A DNA stretch of 64,000 nucleotides, taken from Anaerolineae bacterium (GTDB lineage: Bacteria > Chloroflexota > Anaerolineae > Aggregatilineales > Phototrophicaceae). The stretch is from contig JALHQT010000005.1 of NCBI GenBank assembly GCA_022841825.1, forward strand, positions 310,001 to 374,000. The letters run 5' to 3'. Numbering within the stretch: position 1 is the stretch's first letter; every line of letters begins with the position of its first letter. Shown piece after piece: positions 26,738 to 35,603 of this stretch. Below the pieces are notes generated by a model that had not been told where the DNA came from, searched no databases, and saw nothing but the letters and a program-made list of their open reading frames with translations. The position numbers and the translations under genes were made by a program.

Positions 26738-27283
26738 ATGTCTACCTGGACTCTTGATACCGCCCATTCGTACGCGAACTTCAGCGCCAAGCACATGATG
26801 ATCACCACCGTGCGCGGCAGCCTCGCCGTCGTCAGCGGCACCATCGAATTTGACCCCGCTAACCCGGCTGCCGCCAGTGTCGAAGCAACGCTCGACGCTA
26901 CCAGCGTCAACACCGGCATGGGCGACCGCGATGGTCACCTCAAGAGTCCCGATTTCCTCGACGTCGCCAATCACCCGACGATCACCTTCAAGAGCACCAA
27001 GGTTGAACCGACGGGCGACAACACCGCGCGCATCACCGGCGACCTGACCATTCGCGGCACCAGCAAGCCGGTCGTGATGGAAGCCGAGTTCCTCGGCGCA
27101 GGCAAAGACCCGTTCAGCGGCGCGGACAAGGCAGGTTTCACTGCCAGCACCGCCATCAACCGCGAAGACTGGGGTCTGACCTGGAATGTCGGGCTGGAAG
27201 CCGGTGGCTGGCTGGTCGGCAAAGAACTGAAGATCTCCCTCGACGTAGAAGCGGTCAAGGTCGCGGTCGCCACCCCCGCGTAA
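26738..27283 (+). CDS. YceI-family lipid/isoprenoid-binding protein
   Basis: A 181-residue beta-barrel protein of the YceI family, which binds polyisoprenoid or amphipathic ligands. Family landmarks are WTLDTAHSYANFSAKHMMIT at the start, HLKSPDFLDVANHPTITFKS in the middle and LTIRGTSKPVVMEAEF. There is no signal peptide, so it is the cytoplasmic type. GAGGGAAA lies before the ATG. It sits downstream of a TetR gene and twin operators and ends at a strong terminator, so it forms a regulated single-gene unit. Confidence 0.9.
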   Translation: MSTWTLDTAHSYANFSAKHMMITTVRGSLAVVSGTIEFDPANPAAASVEATLDATSVNTGMGDRDGHLKSPDFLDVANHPTITFKSTKVEPTGDNTARITGDLTIRGTSKPVVMEAEFLGAGKDPFSGADKAGFTASTAINREDWGLTWNVGLEAGGWLVGKELKISLDVEAVKVAVATPA

Positions 27284-27312
27284 CCGAACTCGCGCACGGA
27301 TTGCAATGCCAG

Positions 27313-27352
27313 GCTGCTGCCGGATGGGGAACCCCGTCCGGCAGCAGCTTTT
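27313..27352 (+). terminator. Intrinsic terminator of the YceI gene
   Basis: GCTGCTGCCGGA (27313-27324) pairs with TCCGGCAGCAGC (27337-27348), with an inner GGGG/CCCC pair, followed by TTTT (27349-27352). Confidence 0.9.
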
Positions 27353-27360
27353 GATTCCCG

Positions 27361-28854
27361 TCAATCAAACCGCTGCGCCAGCACCAGCACAAAGCCGCCT
27401 CGGCTCACCGGGCGATCTGCGCCTTCGTAGCGCGCCGCCTGCAGGTAGTAGACGCCGCTGTATGGCAGCGTATAGCGCTCGACCAGCGCGTTCAGGCTGC
27501 CGCCCCCGTTGTCGTCGCTCGTCAGGAGCTGCTGATTAGCGTCCAGCAAGCCGACCACCGGGTCGAGGTCGCCGCCCGCGTTAACCATGCTGATCGTGAT
27601 CGTTTCCCCCTGCGTGCCGTAAAAGGCGTAGATCAGCCGGGGCACCAGGTCGTCCAGCGTGCCATTGGTGCTCGTGCCATAGCCCAGCCGCTGAATATCG
27701 CCCGGCACACCGTCGAAGGCGTTGCCCCCGCCCCGCACATTGAGTATGTATGCACCGCTCGTCTCGCCCCCCGCGCCATTGAAGCGCGTCGCCACGATGT
27801 AGAACGCACCCCGGTACGGCAGCACGAAATCACGAATCGCGGCATTCTGCCCGCCCCCGCCATCATCATCCTCCGCCAGCACCGTGCCTTGGTCATCCGT
27901 CAAGCGCAGGAAGGCGTCAAGCGCGCCGCCATCGCGGTTCATCTCGACCGTCACACGGTCATACTGCTCGCCCTCGATGCGATAGAACGCCTCATAGCGT
28001 TCCGCGCCCAGTTCGCCCTCATAGGCGAAGTCGTACTGCGCGGGAATCGCGAAATCGACCGTCGCGCCCAAACCGCTCTCCGCGCCTGTCTCCAACGACA
28101 GGACAAACGAGCCGCTGCTGCGCCCCGCCACCTGCCCGTAGCGTGTGGCGACGATGATGTAGGTACCGTCTTCTTCGATGGTGTGTCCGATGATGCCAGC
28201 ATCCAGGCTGCCGCTGCCTTCGATCTCGTCGTTTTCGGCGACCACCACGCCATTGCTATCCACGAGTTGCAGCGCCGTATCCAGGTCGCCGGAGGTGCGC
28301 TCCATGCGGACGCTGAGGATGTCGCCGCGTTCGGCGCGGAAGGTGTAATACAGCAGCGGCGCGTTGTCGTCGATCTGGTTGAGTACGGTATCGCCGTAGC
28401 GTAACCCGCTGCCATCGGCGGACGAGACGCCAATGCGCTCCAGCCTCAGCTCGAACGCGCCGCTGGTCATCCCCAGCCCATAGCCAAAGCGCCCGACGAC
28501 CACGAAGTAACGATCGGTACGCGGGATACGCAGCGATTCGATGCTGATGTCGCGCCCGCCGCCGCTGTCGTCACGCTGCGCCAGCACCGCGCCCTGGCTG
28601 TCGATCACCAGCACCATCGGGTCAAGCGTGCCGCTCGTGGTGCGCAGCGCCAGCGAGATGAATTCGCCGCGCAGCCCGTCGAAGCTGTAGACGATACGCG
28701 GTGTACTGTCGTCAATCGTGCCGCTGGCGCTCAAGCCAAAGTCCAGCCCGGCTTCCTCGGTCACTTCCGGGGATGGCGATGGCGTCGCCTCCTGCGCGCG
28801 GACGAAAGGGGCGAAGGCAAGAAGGAAAAGCATGATTAGGAGGTGGATACGCAT
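27361..28854 (-). CDS. Secreted protein with four PPC-like repeats
   Basis: A 497-residue extracellular protein. The signal peptide (IHLLIMLFLLAFAPFVRAQ) is followed by a Pro/Ser/Thr-rich linker. Four modules of about 105-115 residues then repeat the pattern DxxPxxxYxFxGxxGexixixxxxxxGxLDPxxxLxDxxGxxLaxdDdxGGGxxA, the bacterial pre-peptidase C-terminal (PPC) fold. PPC domains are usually attached to secreted enzymes; here no catalytic domain is present, so this is a repeat-only adhesin, carbohydrate-binding or calcium-binding protein. It is convergent with the YceI gene. Confidence 0.82.
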   Translation of the reverse strand: MRIHLLIMLFLLAFAPFVRAQEATPSPSPEVTEEAGLDFGLSASGTIDDSTPRIVYSFDGLRGEFISLALRTTSGTLDPMVLVIDSQGAVLAQRDDSGGGRDISIESLRIPRTDRYFVVVGRFGYGLGMTSGAFELRLERIGVSSADGSGLRYGDTVLNQIDDNAPLLYYTFRAERGDILSVRMERTSGDLDTALQLVDSNGVVVAENDEIEGSGSLDAGIIGHTIEEDGTYIIVATRYGQVAGRSSGSFVLSLETGAESGLGATVDFAIPAQYDFAYEGELGAERYEAFYRIEGEQYDRVTVEMNRDGGALDAFLRLTDDQGTVLAEDDDGGGGQNAAIRDFVLPYRGAFYIVATRFNGAGGETSGAYILNVRGGGNAFDGVPGDIQRLGYGTSTNGTLDDLVPRLIYAFYGTQGETITISMVNAGGDLDPVVGLLDANQQLLTSDDNGGGSLNALVERYTLPYSGVYYLQAARYEGADRPVSRGGFVLVLAQRFD

Positions 28855-28872
28855 AGGGCGGCAATGATACCT

Positions 28873-29280
28873 CTATGGGTAACGCCCAGCTCCGATAAGC
28901 GCCCAGCGCGCTCGGACACGAAGCGGATCGTTGAGCTTCAGTACAAACACGGTGACACGCCCGATGGGAGTCACGGCGACAATCGTCGCACCATCCAACC
29001 GAAAATGATCATCCCACGTATGCTGACGCGGGTCGAACAACACTGATATGTGGTCAGTTTCTGGATCAAACGAAGCGAAGTCGCTCCCTTTGTTTCTATT
29101 GCAATCCAGGCAAGCCAGACAAAGATTAGGCAGTTCGGTTTCGCCGCGATGCTTGACGGGGATGATGTGATCGACTTCATGCACATAAAGACTATCTTGC
29201 TGATGCACACGACAATACTCGCATCGATCCTTTGCGCGTTCGATCACCTGACGCCGAATCGAGTCTGCAATGTAGCTCAT
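28873..29280 (-). CDS. HNH endonuclease-like protein (module copy 1)
   Basis: A 135-residue protein with a complete HNH motif: CEYC near residue 20, VDHIIPVKHRG with the catalytic His, NLCLACLDCNRNKG and a C-terminal FDPRQHTWDDHF block. It should nick or cut DNA, metal-dependent. Its ATG overlaps the stop of the small upstream gene by 4 bp. A homologue of equal length (135 residues) lies at 36917-37324 with the same upstream partner and overlap. It may be a toxin, defence nuclease or repair enzyme; the family is secure, the role is not. Confidence 0.85.
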   Translation of the reverse strand: MSYIADSIRRQVIERAKDRCEYCRVHQQDSLYVHEVDHIIPVKHRGETELPNLCLACLDCNRNKGSDFASFDPETDHISVLFDPRQHTWDDHFRLDGATIVAVTPIGRVTVFVLKLNDPLRVRARWALIGAGRYP

Positions 29281-29531
29281 CTTGCCTTGAGGGACTTGTG
29301 CGCCCTAGCCTTGAGCAACATCACCAGATGATTCATCTGACCTGCTTCATCGAGTTCTGCACGCTCGTCCGGCGTTAGAACACCCTGGCGATTTGCCTCC
29401 AGCAAATAACGTAGCCGCTCTTGAGCATTTTCGGAGGCATGAAAGTCAATCATCTCCTGTGGCGATGGCGCAGACATCAGAAAATCCAAGACATCGGATT
29501 GGATGCTGGTCGAGGGCGCGTAATCGGTCAT
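29277..29531 (-). CDS. Small partner protein of the HNH nuclease (module copy 1)
   Basis: An 84-residue acidic helical protein: FLMSAPSPQEMIDFHASENA, a RLRYLLEANRQGVLTPDE block and a basic LKARAHKSLKAR tail. ATG at 29531 is preferred over 29558 because AGGAAGAG lies about 8 bases upstream. It shares its pattern with the 81-residue protein at 36675-36920 (PTPQQIIAF, LLEKNRRGEISL, LKARAFKKL). Translational coupling to an HNH gene and the order small protein then nuclease resemble antitoxin-toxin pairs. That is an inference. Confidence 0.7.
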   Translation of the reverse strand: MTDYAPSTSIQSDVLDFLMSAPSPQEMIDFHASENAQERLRYLLEANRQGVLTPDERAELDEAGQMNHLVMLLKARAHKSLKAR

Positions 29532-29566
29532 GAAACAACTCTTCCTCATGCACGTCACTTGATCGA

Positions 29567-29594
29567 ATCATAACTATCTTATGGGTCAGTGCAA
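29567..29594 (-). promoter_or_regulatory. Candidate promoter of the small-protein/HNH module
   Basis: On the minus strand: TTGCAC (29594-29589), 16-bp spacer, TATGAT (29572-29567), about 30 bp before the AGGAAGAG ribosome site. Confidence 0.5.
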
Positions 29595-29686
29595 ATAGAG
29601 AGCAGTATCTGGAGAGAAACCACCACGCGAACCAAAGTCCTCATCCCCCTAGCAAGGTGTGTGATCTAATGGATCTTCGTGCAGAT

Positions 29687-30592
29687 TCAATGTGTCTTCT
29701 CCCGCCACAGCATGATCAGCGCGACGCCGCCGACGATGCATATCAGCGCAGGCAGCACATACTGCCCCGCGTGCTCGCCTGCCAGCACAACACCCAGGAA
29801 GACGGCGATCACCGGGTTGACATATGAGTAGCTGGTCGCCAGCGTCGGGCGGACGGTATCCAGCAGATAAACATATGACGTGTAGGCGATGATGCCGCCG
29901 AAGGTGAAGAGGTAGACGAACGCCAGCAGCGACTCGGTCGTCGGCAGCGCCGTCATGCGCTCGCCGCGCAGCAGCCCCGCCGCCAGCATCAGCACGCCCG
30001 CGCTCAACATCTCCGCGCCCGCGCCGGGCAGCCCCTTGGCGGTATCCCTGCCGCGCTTCCAGAACGAGCCGAGCGACCAACAGATCGTCGAAAAGAGGAT
30101 GATCGCGATGCCCAACCCATCTGCGCTCAGGTCGGCATCCACATTCAGCAGCACGATGCCGACGAAGCCCAGCAGCACGCCGATCAACTCCGTCATACCA
30201 GGGCGCTTGCCCCCTATCGCCGACCAGATCACCATCCACAGCGGCACAGATCCGATGATCACGGCGGCGACATGCGACGACACCTTCTGTTCGGCAAAGG
30301 TGATCCCGCCATTGCCCAAGCCCAGGATCATGCCACCAAAAAGCGCCGCCAGTCCCCACTGGCGCGCGCTGGGCAGCGGCTGCCCGCGCAGCCGGGTGAC
30401 CAGCAGCAGAATCGAGCCGGAGATGATGAAACGCCCGCCCGCCATCAGCAGCGGCGGGATCGACTGGATGGCGATGCTGATACCCAGGTACGTCGAGCCC
30501 CAGATGATGTAGACGGCGAGCAGCGCCAGGATGATCGTCAGGCGCTCTCGCGATGGGCGCGCAGACTCGGACGGGGCAGATACGGTGGTCAT
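29687..30592 (-). CDS. EamA/DMT-superfamily transporter
   Basis: A 301-residue membrane protein with ten predicted transmembrane segments in two EamA halves. The first half starts IILALLAVYIIWGSTYLGISIA with the WGS motif; the second half contains YLFTFGGIIAYTSYVYLL and VNPVIAVFLGVVLAGE. Members export amino acids, metabolites or drugs. It is monocistronic and divergent from the CAP-LysM gene. Substrate unknown. Confidence 0.88.
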   Translation of the reverse strand: MTTVSAPSESARPSRERLTIILALLAVYIIWGSTYLGISIAIQSIPPLLMAGGRFIISGSILLLVTRLRGQPLPSARQWGLAALFGGMILGLGNGGITFAEQKVSSHVAAVIIGSVPLWMVIWSAIGGKRPGMTELIGVLLGFVGIVLLNVDADLSADGLGIAIILFSTICWSLGSFWKRGRDTAKGLPGAGAEMLSAGVLMLAAGLLRGERMTALPTTESLLAFVYLFTFGGIIAYTSYVYLLDTVRPTLATSYSYVNPVIAVFLGVVLAGEHAGQYVLPALICIVGGVALIMLWREKTH

Positions 30593-30778
30593 GAGTACGT
30601 CTCGTTCAGAGTGAATAGTCAGACGGATGATCGTATTCCCGCTGTGCTGGATAGGCTAGTACCATGCTCACGCGATGGTTTGAATAAACAAATCAAACCC
30701 TTTTGTAATCTCGGCTAAACTAAGGCGAAAATCATAGAACTTCTCAACCGTGTTTCAATTCTTTCAGGGGATTTGGGC

Positions 30779-31720
30779 ATGAAGCAGCGTTTTGTTATTG
30801 TGGGGCTCCTCGCCGCGCTGGTCGTGCTTGGCACATTGGTCTTCGGGCGCGCGCAGTTCATCGCCTCGGCGGCCGTCACGCCGGGTCCCAACGCCCAGGT
30901 GCGCGAGATCTTCAACCGCACTAACCAGCTTCGCCTCCAGGTCGGGCTGCCCGCGCTGCGCTTCAGCGATGCGCTGGCGCTCGCCGCCTATGACCAGGCG
31001 GCGTATCAGGTCGCCAACGTCTGGTGGGGGCATGTCCGCCCCGATGGCAGCCGCCCCTCCGACCGCGCAGCGCTGGCGGGCTATGTCAGCCCGATCCGCT
31101 GCTGCGGCGAAAACTACTATATGAGCATCGACGCTGATGCCGACCTGGTCTGGAGCTTCTGGATCAACAGCCGCGACCACTACAACAATCTGACCAACGA
31201 GTGGTACAACGACCTTGGGATCGCCGTCGCCACCGATGGCTACCGCAAGAGCTACGTCATGGTGTTTGGCGTAGGACCCACCGTGCCGGTCGCCTCTGCG
31301 CCCCCCGTCCGCTTTGATGCGACGATCCAGACCGGCGTCGAGACCGGGACGGTCACTTACATCGTCACACGCGGCGATACCATGCAGGCAATCGCGCGTG
31401 CACACGGCGTCTCCATCGAGTCCATCGCCCGCGCCAACAATATCGCCAACCCCGACCGCCTGATGCCCGGCGATGTCCTCGCAATACCCGGCGTCCCGCC
31501 GATCTTCCTGACCGCGCTGCAACCCGCGTCCGTCGAGGACGACCCAAGTGTCGCCCCACTAATGGGCAGCGGAACGCACACTGTCGCGCCCGGCGAAAAC
31601 CTGTATCGCATCGCCCTGCGCTACGGCACGACCATCAGCGCGCTTTCCACCGCCAACGGCATCGCCGACCCGACCCGTATCTACGTCGGTCAGTTGCTAA
31701 CCATCCCCGCCGCGCCATAA
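30779..31720 (+). CDS. Secreted CAP-domain protein with two C-terminal LysM domains
   Basis: A 313-residue cell-wall-associated protein. Signal peptide at residues 1-30 (FVIVGLLAALVVLGTLVF). The CAP/SCP domain (about 35-160) has NQLRLQVGLPALRFSDALAL, WWGHVRPDG and NEWYNDLGIA. Two LysM modules follow: YIVTRGDTMQAIARAHGVS and HTVAPGENLYRIALRYGTT. LysM would hold it on peptidoglycan. The ATG at 30779 follows AGGGGA; a TTG two codons upstream is less likely. CAP domains in bacteria are often of unknown function (YkwD-like). Confidence 0.88.
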   Translation: MKQRFVIVGLLAALVVLGTLVFGRAQFIASAAVTPGPNAQVREIFNRTNQLRLQVGLPALRFSDALALAAYDQAAYQVANVWWGHVRPDGSRPSDRAALAGYVSPIRCCGENYYMSIDADADLVWSFWINSRDHYNNLTNEWYNDLGIAVATDGYRKSYVMVFGVGPTVPVASAPPVRFDATIQTGVETGTVTYIVTRGDTMQAIARAHGVSIESIARANNIANPDRLMPGDVLAIPGVPPIFLTALQPASVEDDPSVAPLMGSGTHTVAPGENLYRIALRYGTTISALSTANGIADPTRIYVGQLLTIPAAP

Positions 31721-31907
31721 CCCCCCGCGCGCCACAATGCGGCGACCCGGTATCGCGCCAGGTCGTCGGAATGCTGCCGCAACTTTTCATCGTATTCTCA
31801 GTCGTAGTGATGAGGGAAGCACAATTTCAGCGTGGGAAGCTGTTATTATTGTCTCCTAATGCCCCTACAGCACTGCATGATGCTGTTCGTGACGATAGGG
31901 AAACCGC

Positions 31908-32471
31908 GTGATTGTCATTGTCCTCCCCGAGATTGCTGAAGAAGACCGCCTAACGGAACGGGCGAGACGTGGCGACAAGCAAGCGATGAAGCAGATTTAT
32001 CAGGCATATTTCTCTCCAGTCTACAACTTCATCCGGCTGCGGGTGGACGATGCGCAGCAGGCGGATGACCTGGCGAGCGATGTGTTCGTCAAGCTCATGA
32101 TCGCCTTCCGCAACGGCAAGGCTCCACGCAAAAGCCTGCGCGGCTGGCTCTTCCAGGTGGCGCGCAATGTGCTGTACGATACCTATGGGCGTGGGCAGTC
32201 CTACACCGAAGAAGCGCTGGAAGAGTGGGTCCCCGCCGCGCGAGAGGATACCGATCCGGAAATCCAACTGCTTCAGGCAATGGACTCGCAGCGCGTCCGC
32301 CAGGCGATGCAGCGCCTGACACCCGACCAGCAGGAAGTGCTGGTGCTGCGCTTTGCACAGGCACTCAGTCTGGAAGAAACGGCGGACATCACTGGCAAGA
32401 ATATCAACACCGTCAAATCGCTTCAATTCCGTGCCGTCAACGCCCTGCGGCAGACTCTTCTGGGCGACTAA
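31908..32471 (+). CDS. RNA polymerase ECF sigma factor
   Basis: A 187-residue sigma-70 family ECF factor. Region 2 (YNFIRLRVDDAQQADDLASD, VFVKLMIAF) and region 4 (LTPDQQEVLVLRFAQALSLE then TVKSLQFRAVNAL) are complete. The GTG at 31908 is used. Nine bases after its stop comes a single-pass membrane protein, the usual place for an anti-sigma partner. The leader contains two GGGAAGC words 20 bp apart (31814 and 31834); no clear ECF -35/-10 pair was found. Confidence 0.88.
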   Translation: MIVIVLPEIAEEDRLTERARRGDKQAMKQIYQAYFSPVYNFIRLRVDDAQQADDLASDVFVKLMIAFRNGKAPRKSLRGWLFQVARNVLYDTYGRGQSYTEEALEEWVPAAREDTDPEIQLLQAMDSQRVRQAMQRLTPDQQEVLVLRFAQALSLEETADITGKNINTVKSLQFRAVNALRQTLLGD

Positions 32472-32480
32472 GGTCTTATC

Positions 32481-33263
32481 GTGGCAGCAAATCTTCTCGT
32501 TGACGCTTTTGAAGTCTGCGTGAGCCAGATAGCGCGAGGGCAAACCGTCGCGCAGGTCGTCGCGCAGTACCCGCAGTTTGCCGCCGAGCTGCGCCTGATG
32601 CTCACCGTCGGCAGTGCTGCCGCGCGTTACGGGCTGCCCACCGCAGAAGTCGAGGCGGCGCGCGCGCGTGTCCAGCCTGGGATCGATGACCTGATCGACA
32701 GCTTCCCGGATCGACGACTTCCACCCTGGGTCATCCCGCTCGGCATCCTGCTCGTCATCGCCATCGTCACCCTGCTGTTCATGTCCCAGCCAGGCGGTGC
32801 CTTCGCGCCAGCACCGACCCAGACGCCATCGCTCACGCCGACGACCACGCAAACCAGCACGCCGCTTCCCAGCACAACGCCGACACTCACACCCACATTA
32901 TCCCCCAGCATCACGCCAACAAATGCTGCCCTTGCCTGCACGCAGGCGCTGGTGCTGGAAGGTCCCATTGAAGCGATACGCGGAAATCAACTGGTGATTT
33001 ATGGTTTGACTGTAGTGACCAGCGATCCCGCCCGCTACCGTGTCGGGATGGTCGTACGCGCCGAAGTCTGCACATGTGACGGTGGCGACTGTACAGGCGT
33101 GACCGCTGCAGCTATCGCCATCCCCACGACAGCTCCCGTCGCCCAAGCGACGACCCCACCCGCACAGGGCGAAGGTGCGGTGTCCGGTGGCAGCCCACCT
33201 GCGAGCGGCGATGATGATGACGATGGGGACGATGATGGAGATGACGACGGCGGGGATGACTGA
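32481..33263 (+). CDS. Putative anti-sigma/ECF-partner membrane protein with poly-Asp tail
   Basis: A 260-residue single-pass protein starting at GTG 32481. The cytoplasmic N terminus (DAFEVCVSQIARGQTVAQVV, then YPQFAAELRLML) has the pattern seen in proteins paired with ECF sigma factors in Chloroflexota and Planctomycetota. A transmembrane segment lies at about residues 93-110. Outside are a Thr/Pro linker, a DUF5666-like unit (LEGPIEAIRGNQLVIYGLTV) with a CTCDGGDC cysteine cluster, and a tail of Asp/Gly (DDDDDGDDDGDDDGGDD). The tail could bind calcium or other cations and make this an ion-sensing regulator. The anti-sigma role is inferred from position. Confidence 0.7.
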   Translation: MAANLLVDAFEVCVSQIARGQTVAQVVAQYPQFAAELRLMLTVGSAAARYGLPTAEVEAARARVQPGIDDLIDSFPDRRLPPWVIPLGILLVIAIVTLLFMSQPGGAFAPAPTQTPSLTPTTTQTSTPLPSTTPTLTPTLSPSITPTNAALACTQALVLEGPIEAIRGNQLVIYGLTVVTSDPARYRVGMVVRAEVCTCDGGDCTGVTAAAIAIPTTAPVAQATTPPAQGEGAVSGGSPPASGDDDDDGDDDGDDDGGDD

Positions 33264-33305
33264 GGCGTTGATTTGTTCTGAACACGCGGTACTCATACCG
33301 CCCAA

Positions 33306-33339
33306 AATGCGGGGACGAGGCGTACCTCGTCCCCGCATT
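33306..33339. repeat. 34-bp perfect palindrome between convergent genes
   Basis: Fifteen-bp arms (AATGCGGGGACGAGG) around CGTA. There is no T-tract, so it is not a standard terminator. It shares the GGACGAGG/CCTCGTCC core with the palindrome at 2491-2510. Confidence 0.85.
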
Positions 33340-33364
33340 CGCGCCTGACGTGCGCTGATCGGAG

Positions 33365-34444
33365 TCAGCGCGGCATCACGCAGACCGTGATGCGCTCTGG
33401 GGATGCCGCCGGGCAGGCGCGCCGCAAGCCATCCCCCAGGCTGGCGATTTCAAACGGTGCCGCCCAGAAGCGCACATCTGCCGCAACCGAGAGGTCGCCC
33501 ACGACCAGGCACTGCGGCAGCATCGCACCGGACTCCTGCGGCACTGAACTCCGGAACAACAGACACTGCCCAGGGGCAAGGCGACCGATCTGCGCCAGCG
33601 GATTGACGTAGGTATACAGGGTCGGGTCTCCGACAGGCACGCCCAGACCCGGCTGTAGGGCATTGTTGTTGTACAGCATGTAGCCATCCAGCAGCATCCA
33701 CTGATCGTCGGATGTATTGCGGATCGTGAACCAGTCCTGGGTATAGGCGAAGTGGACAAAGTCGGTGCTTACATCGCCAGAAGCAGCGCCGTCACCGAGG
33801 TAGAACTCGCATAGTCCTGCGGTGCTGACGACGCAGACCGCCCGCAGATCGCCATTTTCCGAGATCGTGAACTGCGATGCGCCACCCTGCCCCGTCCAGA
33901 AATGCTCCTGGGCATTATTCGTCGTCAGCCAGAACTGCATACCCTGGCAGCCTTCAACATCCTTCGCTCCACCGCGACCGATCGACCAGACCTGGACGCA
34001 GCGCCCTGGCGGCAGCGTGTCCGACCAGCGTGCCCCGGCGAAGCTGGCGCTGCCGTCACCACCCATCGAGGCAAAGGTGAGTGTCGTCAGTGCAATCGGG
34101 CTGCTGCCCTGGTTGAGCAGCGTGAGATCGTTGTCGTCGTAGATGGCGACGACGTTCGCGCGGCGCAGCACGGTAATGTCGATGCGGCTGCCAGTCTCTG
34201 CCGCCGTATTCGGCGCGACCGCCTGGGCGACGACAGTCCCCGGCGACGTAGTAAGCGCGGGCGACCAGAGCTGCACGGTTTCCTCGCCCAGCGCGTACCC
34301 CGCCTCGTTCAGCCGCGCCGCTGCCAGCGCGACCGATATGCCCGTCACGTCCGGCACAACACCCTGGTCAGACTGCGCATACGCGCTCACGACCATCCCC
34401 ATGACCAACACCACCACGATGATAGACCGGATAAAGCGCTTCAC
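33365..34444 (-). CDS. Secreted PASTA-domain protein with C-terminal lamin-tail-like region
   Basis: A 359-residue exported protein. The GTG at 34444 is chosen because AGGAGG lies 9 bases upstream and the signal peptide (IIVVVLVMGMVVSAYAQ) starts right after; longer starts translate the ribosome site. Residues about 30-95 form a PASTA domain (VPDVTGISVALAAARLNEAG, ending SRIDITVLRR), a peptidoglycan/beta-lactam-binding fold. The rest has repeated blocks on NDLTLLNQGSSPI and WFTIRNTSDDQWMLLDGY that resemble lamin-tail/LTD-type beta sandwiches with conserved cysteines. Function unknown. Confidence 0.72.
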   Translation of the reverse strand: MKRFIRSIIVVVLVMGMVVSAYAQSDQGVVPDVTGISVALAAARLNEAGYALGEETVQLWSPALTTSPGTVVAQAVAPNTAAETGSRIDITVLRRANVVAIYDDNDLTLLNQGSSPIALTTLTFASMGGDGSASFAGARWSDTLPPGRCVQVWSIGRGGAKDVEGCQGMQFWLTTNNAQEHFWTGQGGASQFTISENGDLRAVCVVSTAGLCEFYLGDGAASGDVSTDFVHFAYTQDWFTIRNTSDDQWMLLDGYMLYNNNALQPGLGVPVGDPTLYTYVNPLAQIGRLAPGQCLLFRSSVPQESGAMLPQCLVVGDLSVAADVRFWAAPFEIASLGDGLRRACPAASPERITVCVMPR

Positions 34445-34643
34445 TTGCCTTTCCCTCCTCATTGGATTGAGTTCTCGCATCTTCCGAACGGACTTCCCTG
34501 CACTGTGAAATGCACTACGATACGTTTTTGGTGGCAGATGAAACCGGCAGGACACCAGTGCCGCCATGGGAAGAACACACGTCCCTGGCGCGCCTGGCGT
34601 CCTGGCGGTTCATTTTGCATTACGAAGTTGGTGGACGAAGCAT

Positions 34644-35603
34644 TTAGTCGTCGTCCCCATCATCATCGTCGTCATCATCGTCGTCATCATCGTCGCCACC
34701 GCCGCCGGTGCCGCCTGACGTGCCGCCGCTCGGGGTGTCCGAAGTGTTATTCGGCGTGCTGCCCCCTTGGCTGCCAGACGACTCAACACTCGTATTCACC
34801 GAGGTGATCACGTTCGCCACGACCTGCGCGCCGCTGCAATCATCGTCATCGTCTTCGTCATCGTCATCGCACCAGCGCCCTTCGACGCGCACGACCGACC
34901 CGACCGCAATATTGACGTTCGATTGCGCGTTCGTAATGACCACATTCACGTTATAGATGGTGATGATGTTGACGTTGATCACCTGGATGGGACCTTCGAT
35001 CACCAGGATGGCATCATCATCGTCGTCGGTCGCGGTCGGGGTAGCGCTCACCGTCGCTGTCAGTGTCCCGGTGACCGTGGGCGTCAGAGTGCCAGTCATC
35101 GTCGGTGTCAGTGTCCCAGTGACCGTAGGCGTCAGAGTACCTGTCGGCGTGGTGGTCGGCGCGGGTGTCTCGCTCACGGTTGGACTGACTGTAGGTGTGA
35201 CGGTCACCGTCGGCGTCGGCGTCTGGGTGACATCATCGTCGTCGGAGGTGTCGTTCGAGGTGTTATTCGAGGTGTTGTTGCTCTGATTGCTGGACACCGA
35301 TACGCCATTCAGGGTGAAGATCTGCTGCACGATCCAGATGCCATTCGTCTGCTGAATGGTCCCTGTGAAACTCTGCCCCACCTGGAGCACGATGGCGTCG
35401 TCGTCACGGTCCACCTGGCTGACATCGACGACCAGATTGCCGACGGTGACCTGCGTCCCGTTGATGGCGGTGATCGGTCCCTGGAGCGTGACGCCGTTAG
35501 CGTTGCTGATCTCAACGCCGACCAGCAACAAGACGACTGCTGCGATGAGTACGATGACCATCCTACTGAGAACGGACGTTGTGGACAATGTACTGCTCAT
35601 CAT
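34644..35603 (-). CDS. Secreted Thr/Pro-repeat protein with two DUF5666-like units and poly-Asp tail
   Basis: A 319-residue protein with an N-terminal hydrophobic segment (MVIVLIAAVVLLLVGVEI). Unit 1 is LQGPITAINGTQVTVGNLVV; unit 2 is IEGPIQVINVNIITIYNVNV. Between them is a linker of TGTLTPTVTG repeats (about 35040-35190) and Asn/Asp-rich stretches; the end is a run of 12 Asp and then GDDD. Its second unit and tail mirror the ECF partner at 32481. It is probably cell-wall-associated and cation-binding. Two ATG codons (35603, 35600) are possible. No catalytic motif seen. Confidence 0.72.
   Translation of the reverse strand: MMSSTLSTTSVLSRMVIVLIAAVVLLLVGVEISNANGVTLQGPITAINGTQVTVGNLVVDVSQVDRDDDAIVLQVGQSFTGTIQQTNGIWIVQQIFTLNGVSVSSNQSNNTSNNTSNDTSDDDDVTQTPTPTVTVTPTVSPTVSETPAPTTTPTGTLTPTVTGTLTPTMTGTLTPTVTGTLTATVSATPTATDDDDDAILVIEGPIQVINVNIITIYNVNVVITNAQSNVNIAVGSVVRVEGRWCDDDDEDDDDDCSGAQVVANVITSVNTSVESSGSQGGSTPNNTSDTPSGGTSGGTGGGGDDDDDDDDDDDDGDDD

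Noticed and set aside
31814-31860. Autoregulated ECF promoter before the sigma gene
   Set aside because: GGAAGC and GTC-like words are present, but the spacing (10 or 30 bp) does not fit ECF promoters.
34645-34695. Microsatellite of CATCATCGTCGT words
   Set aside because: It encodes the poly-Asp tail of the secreted protein; low complexity but coding.
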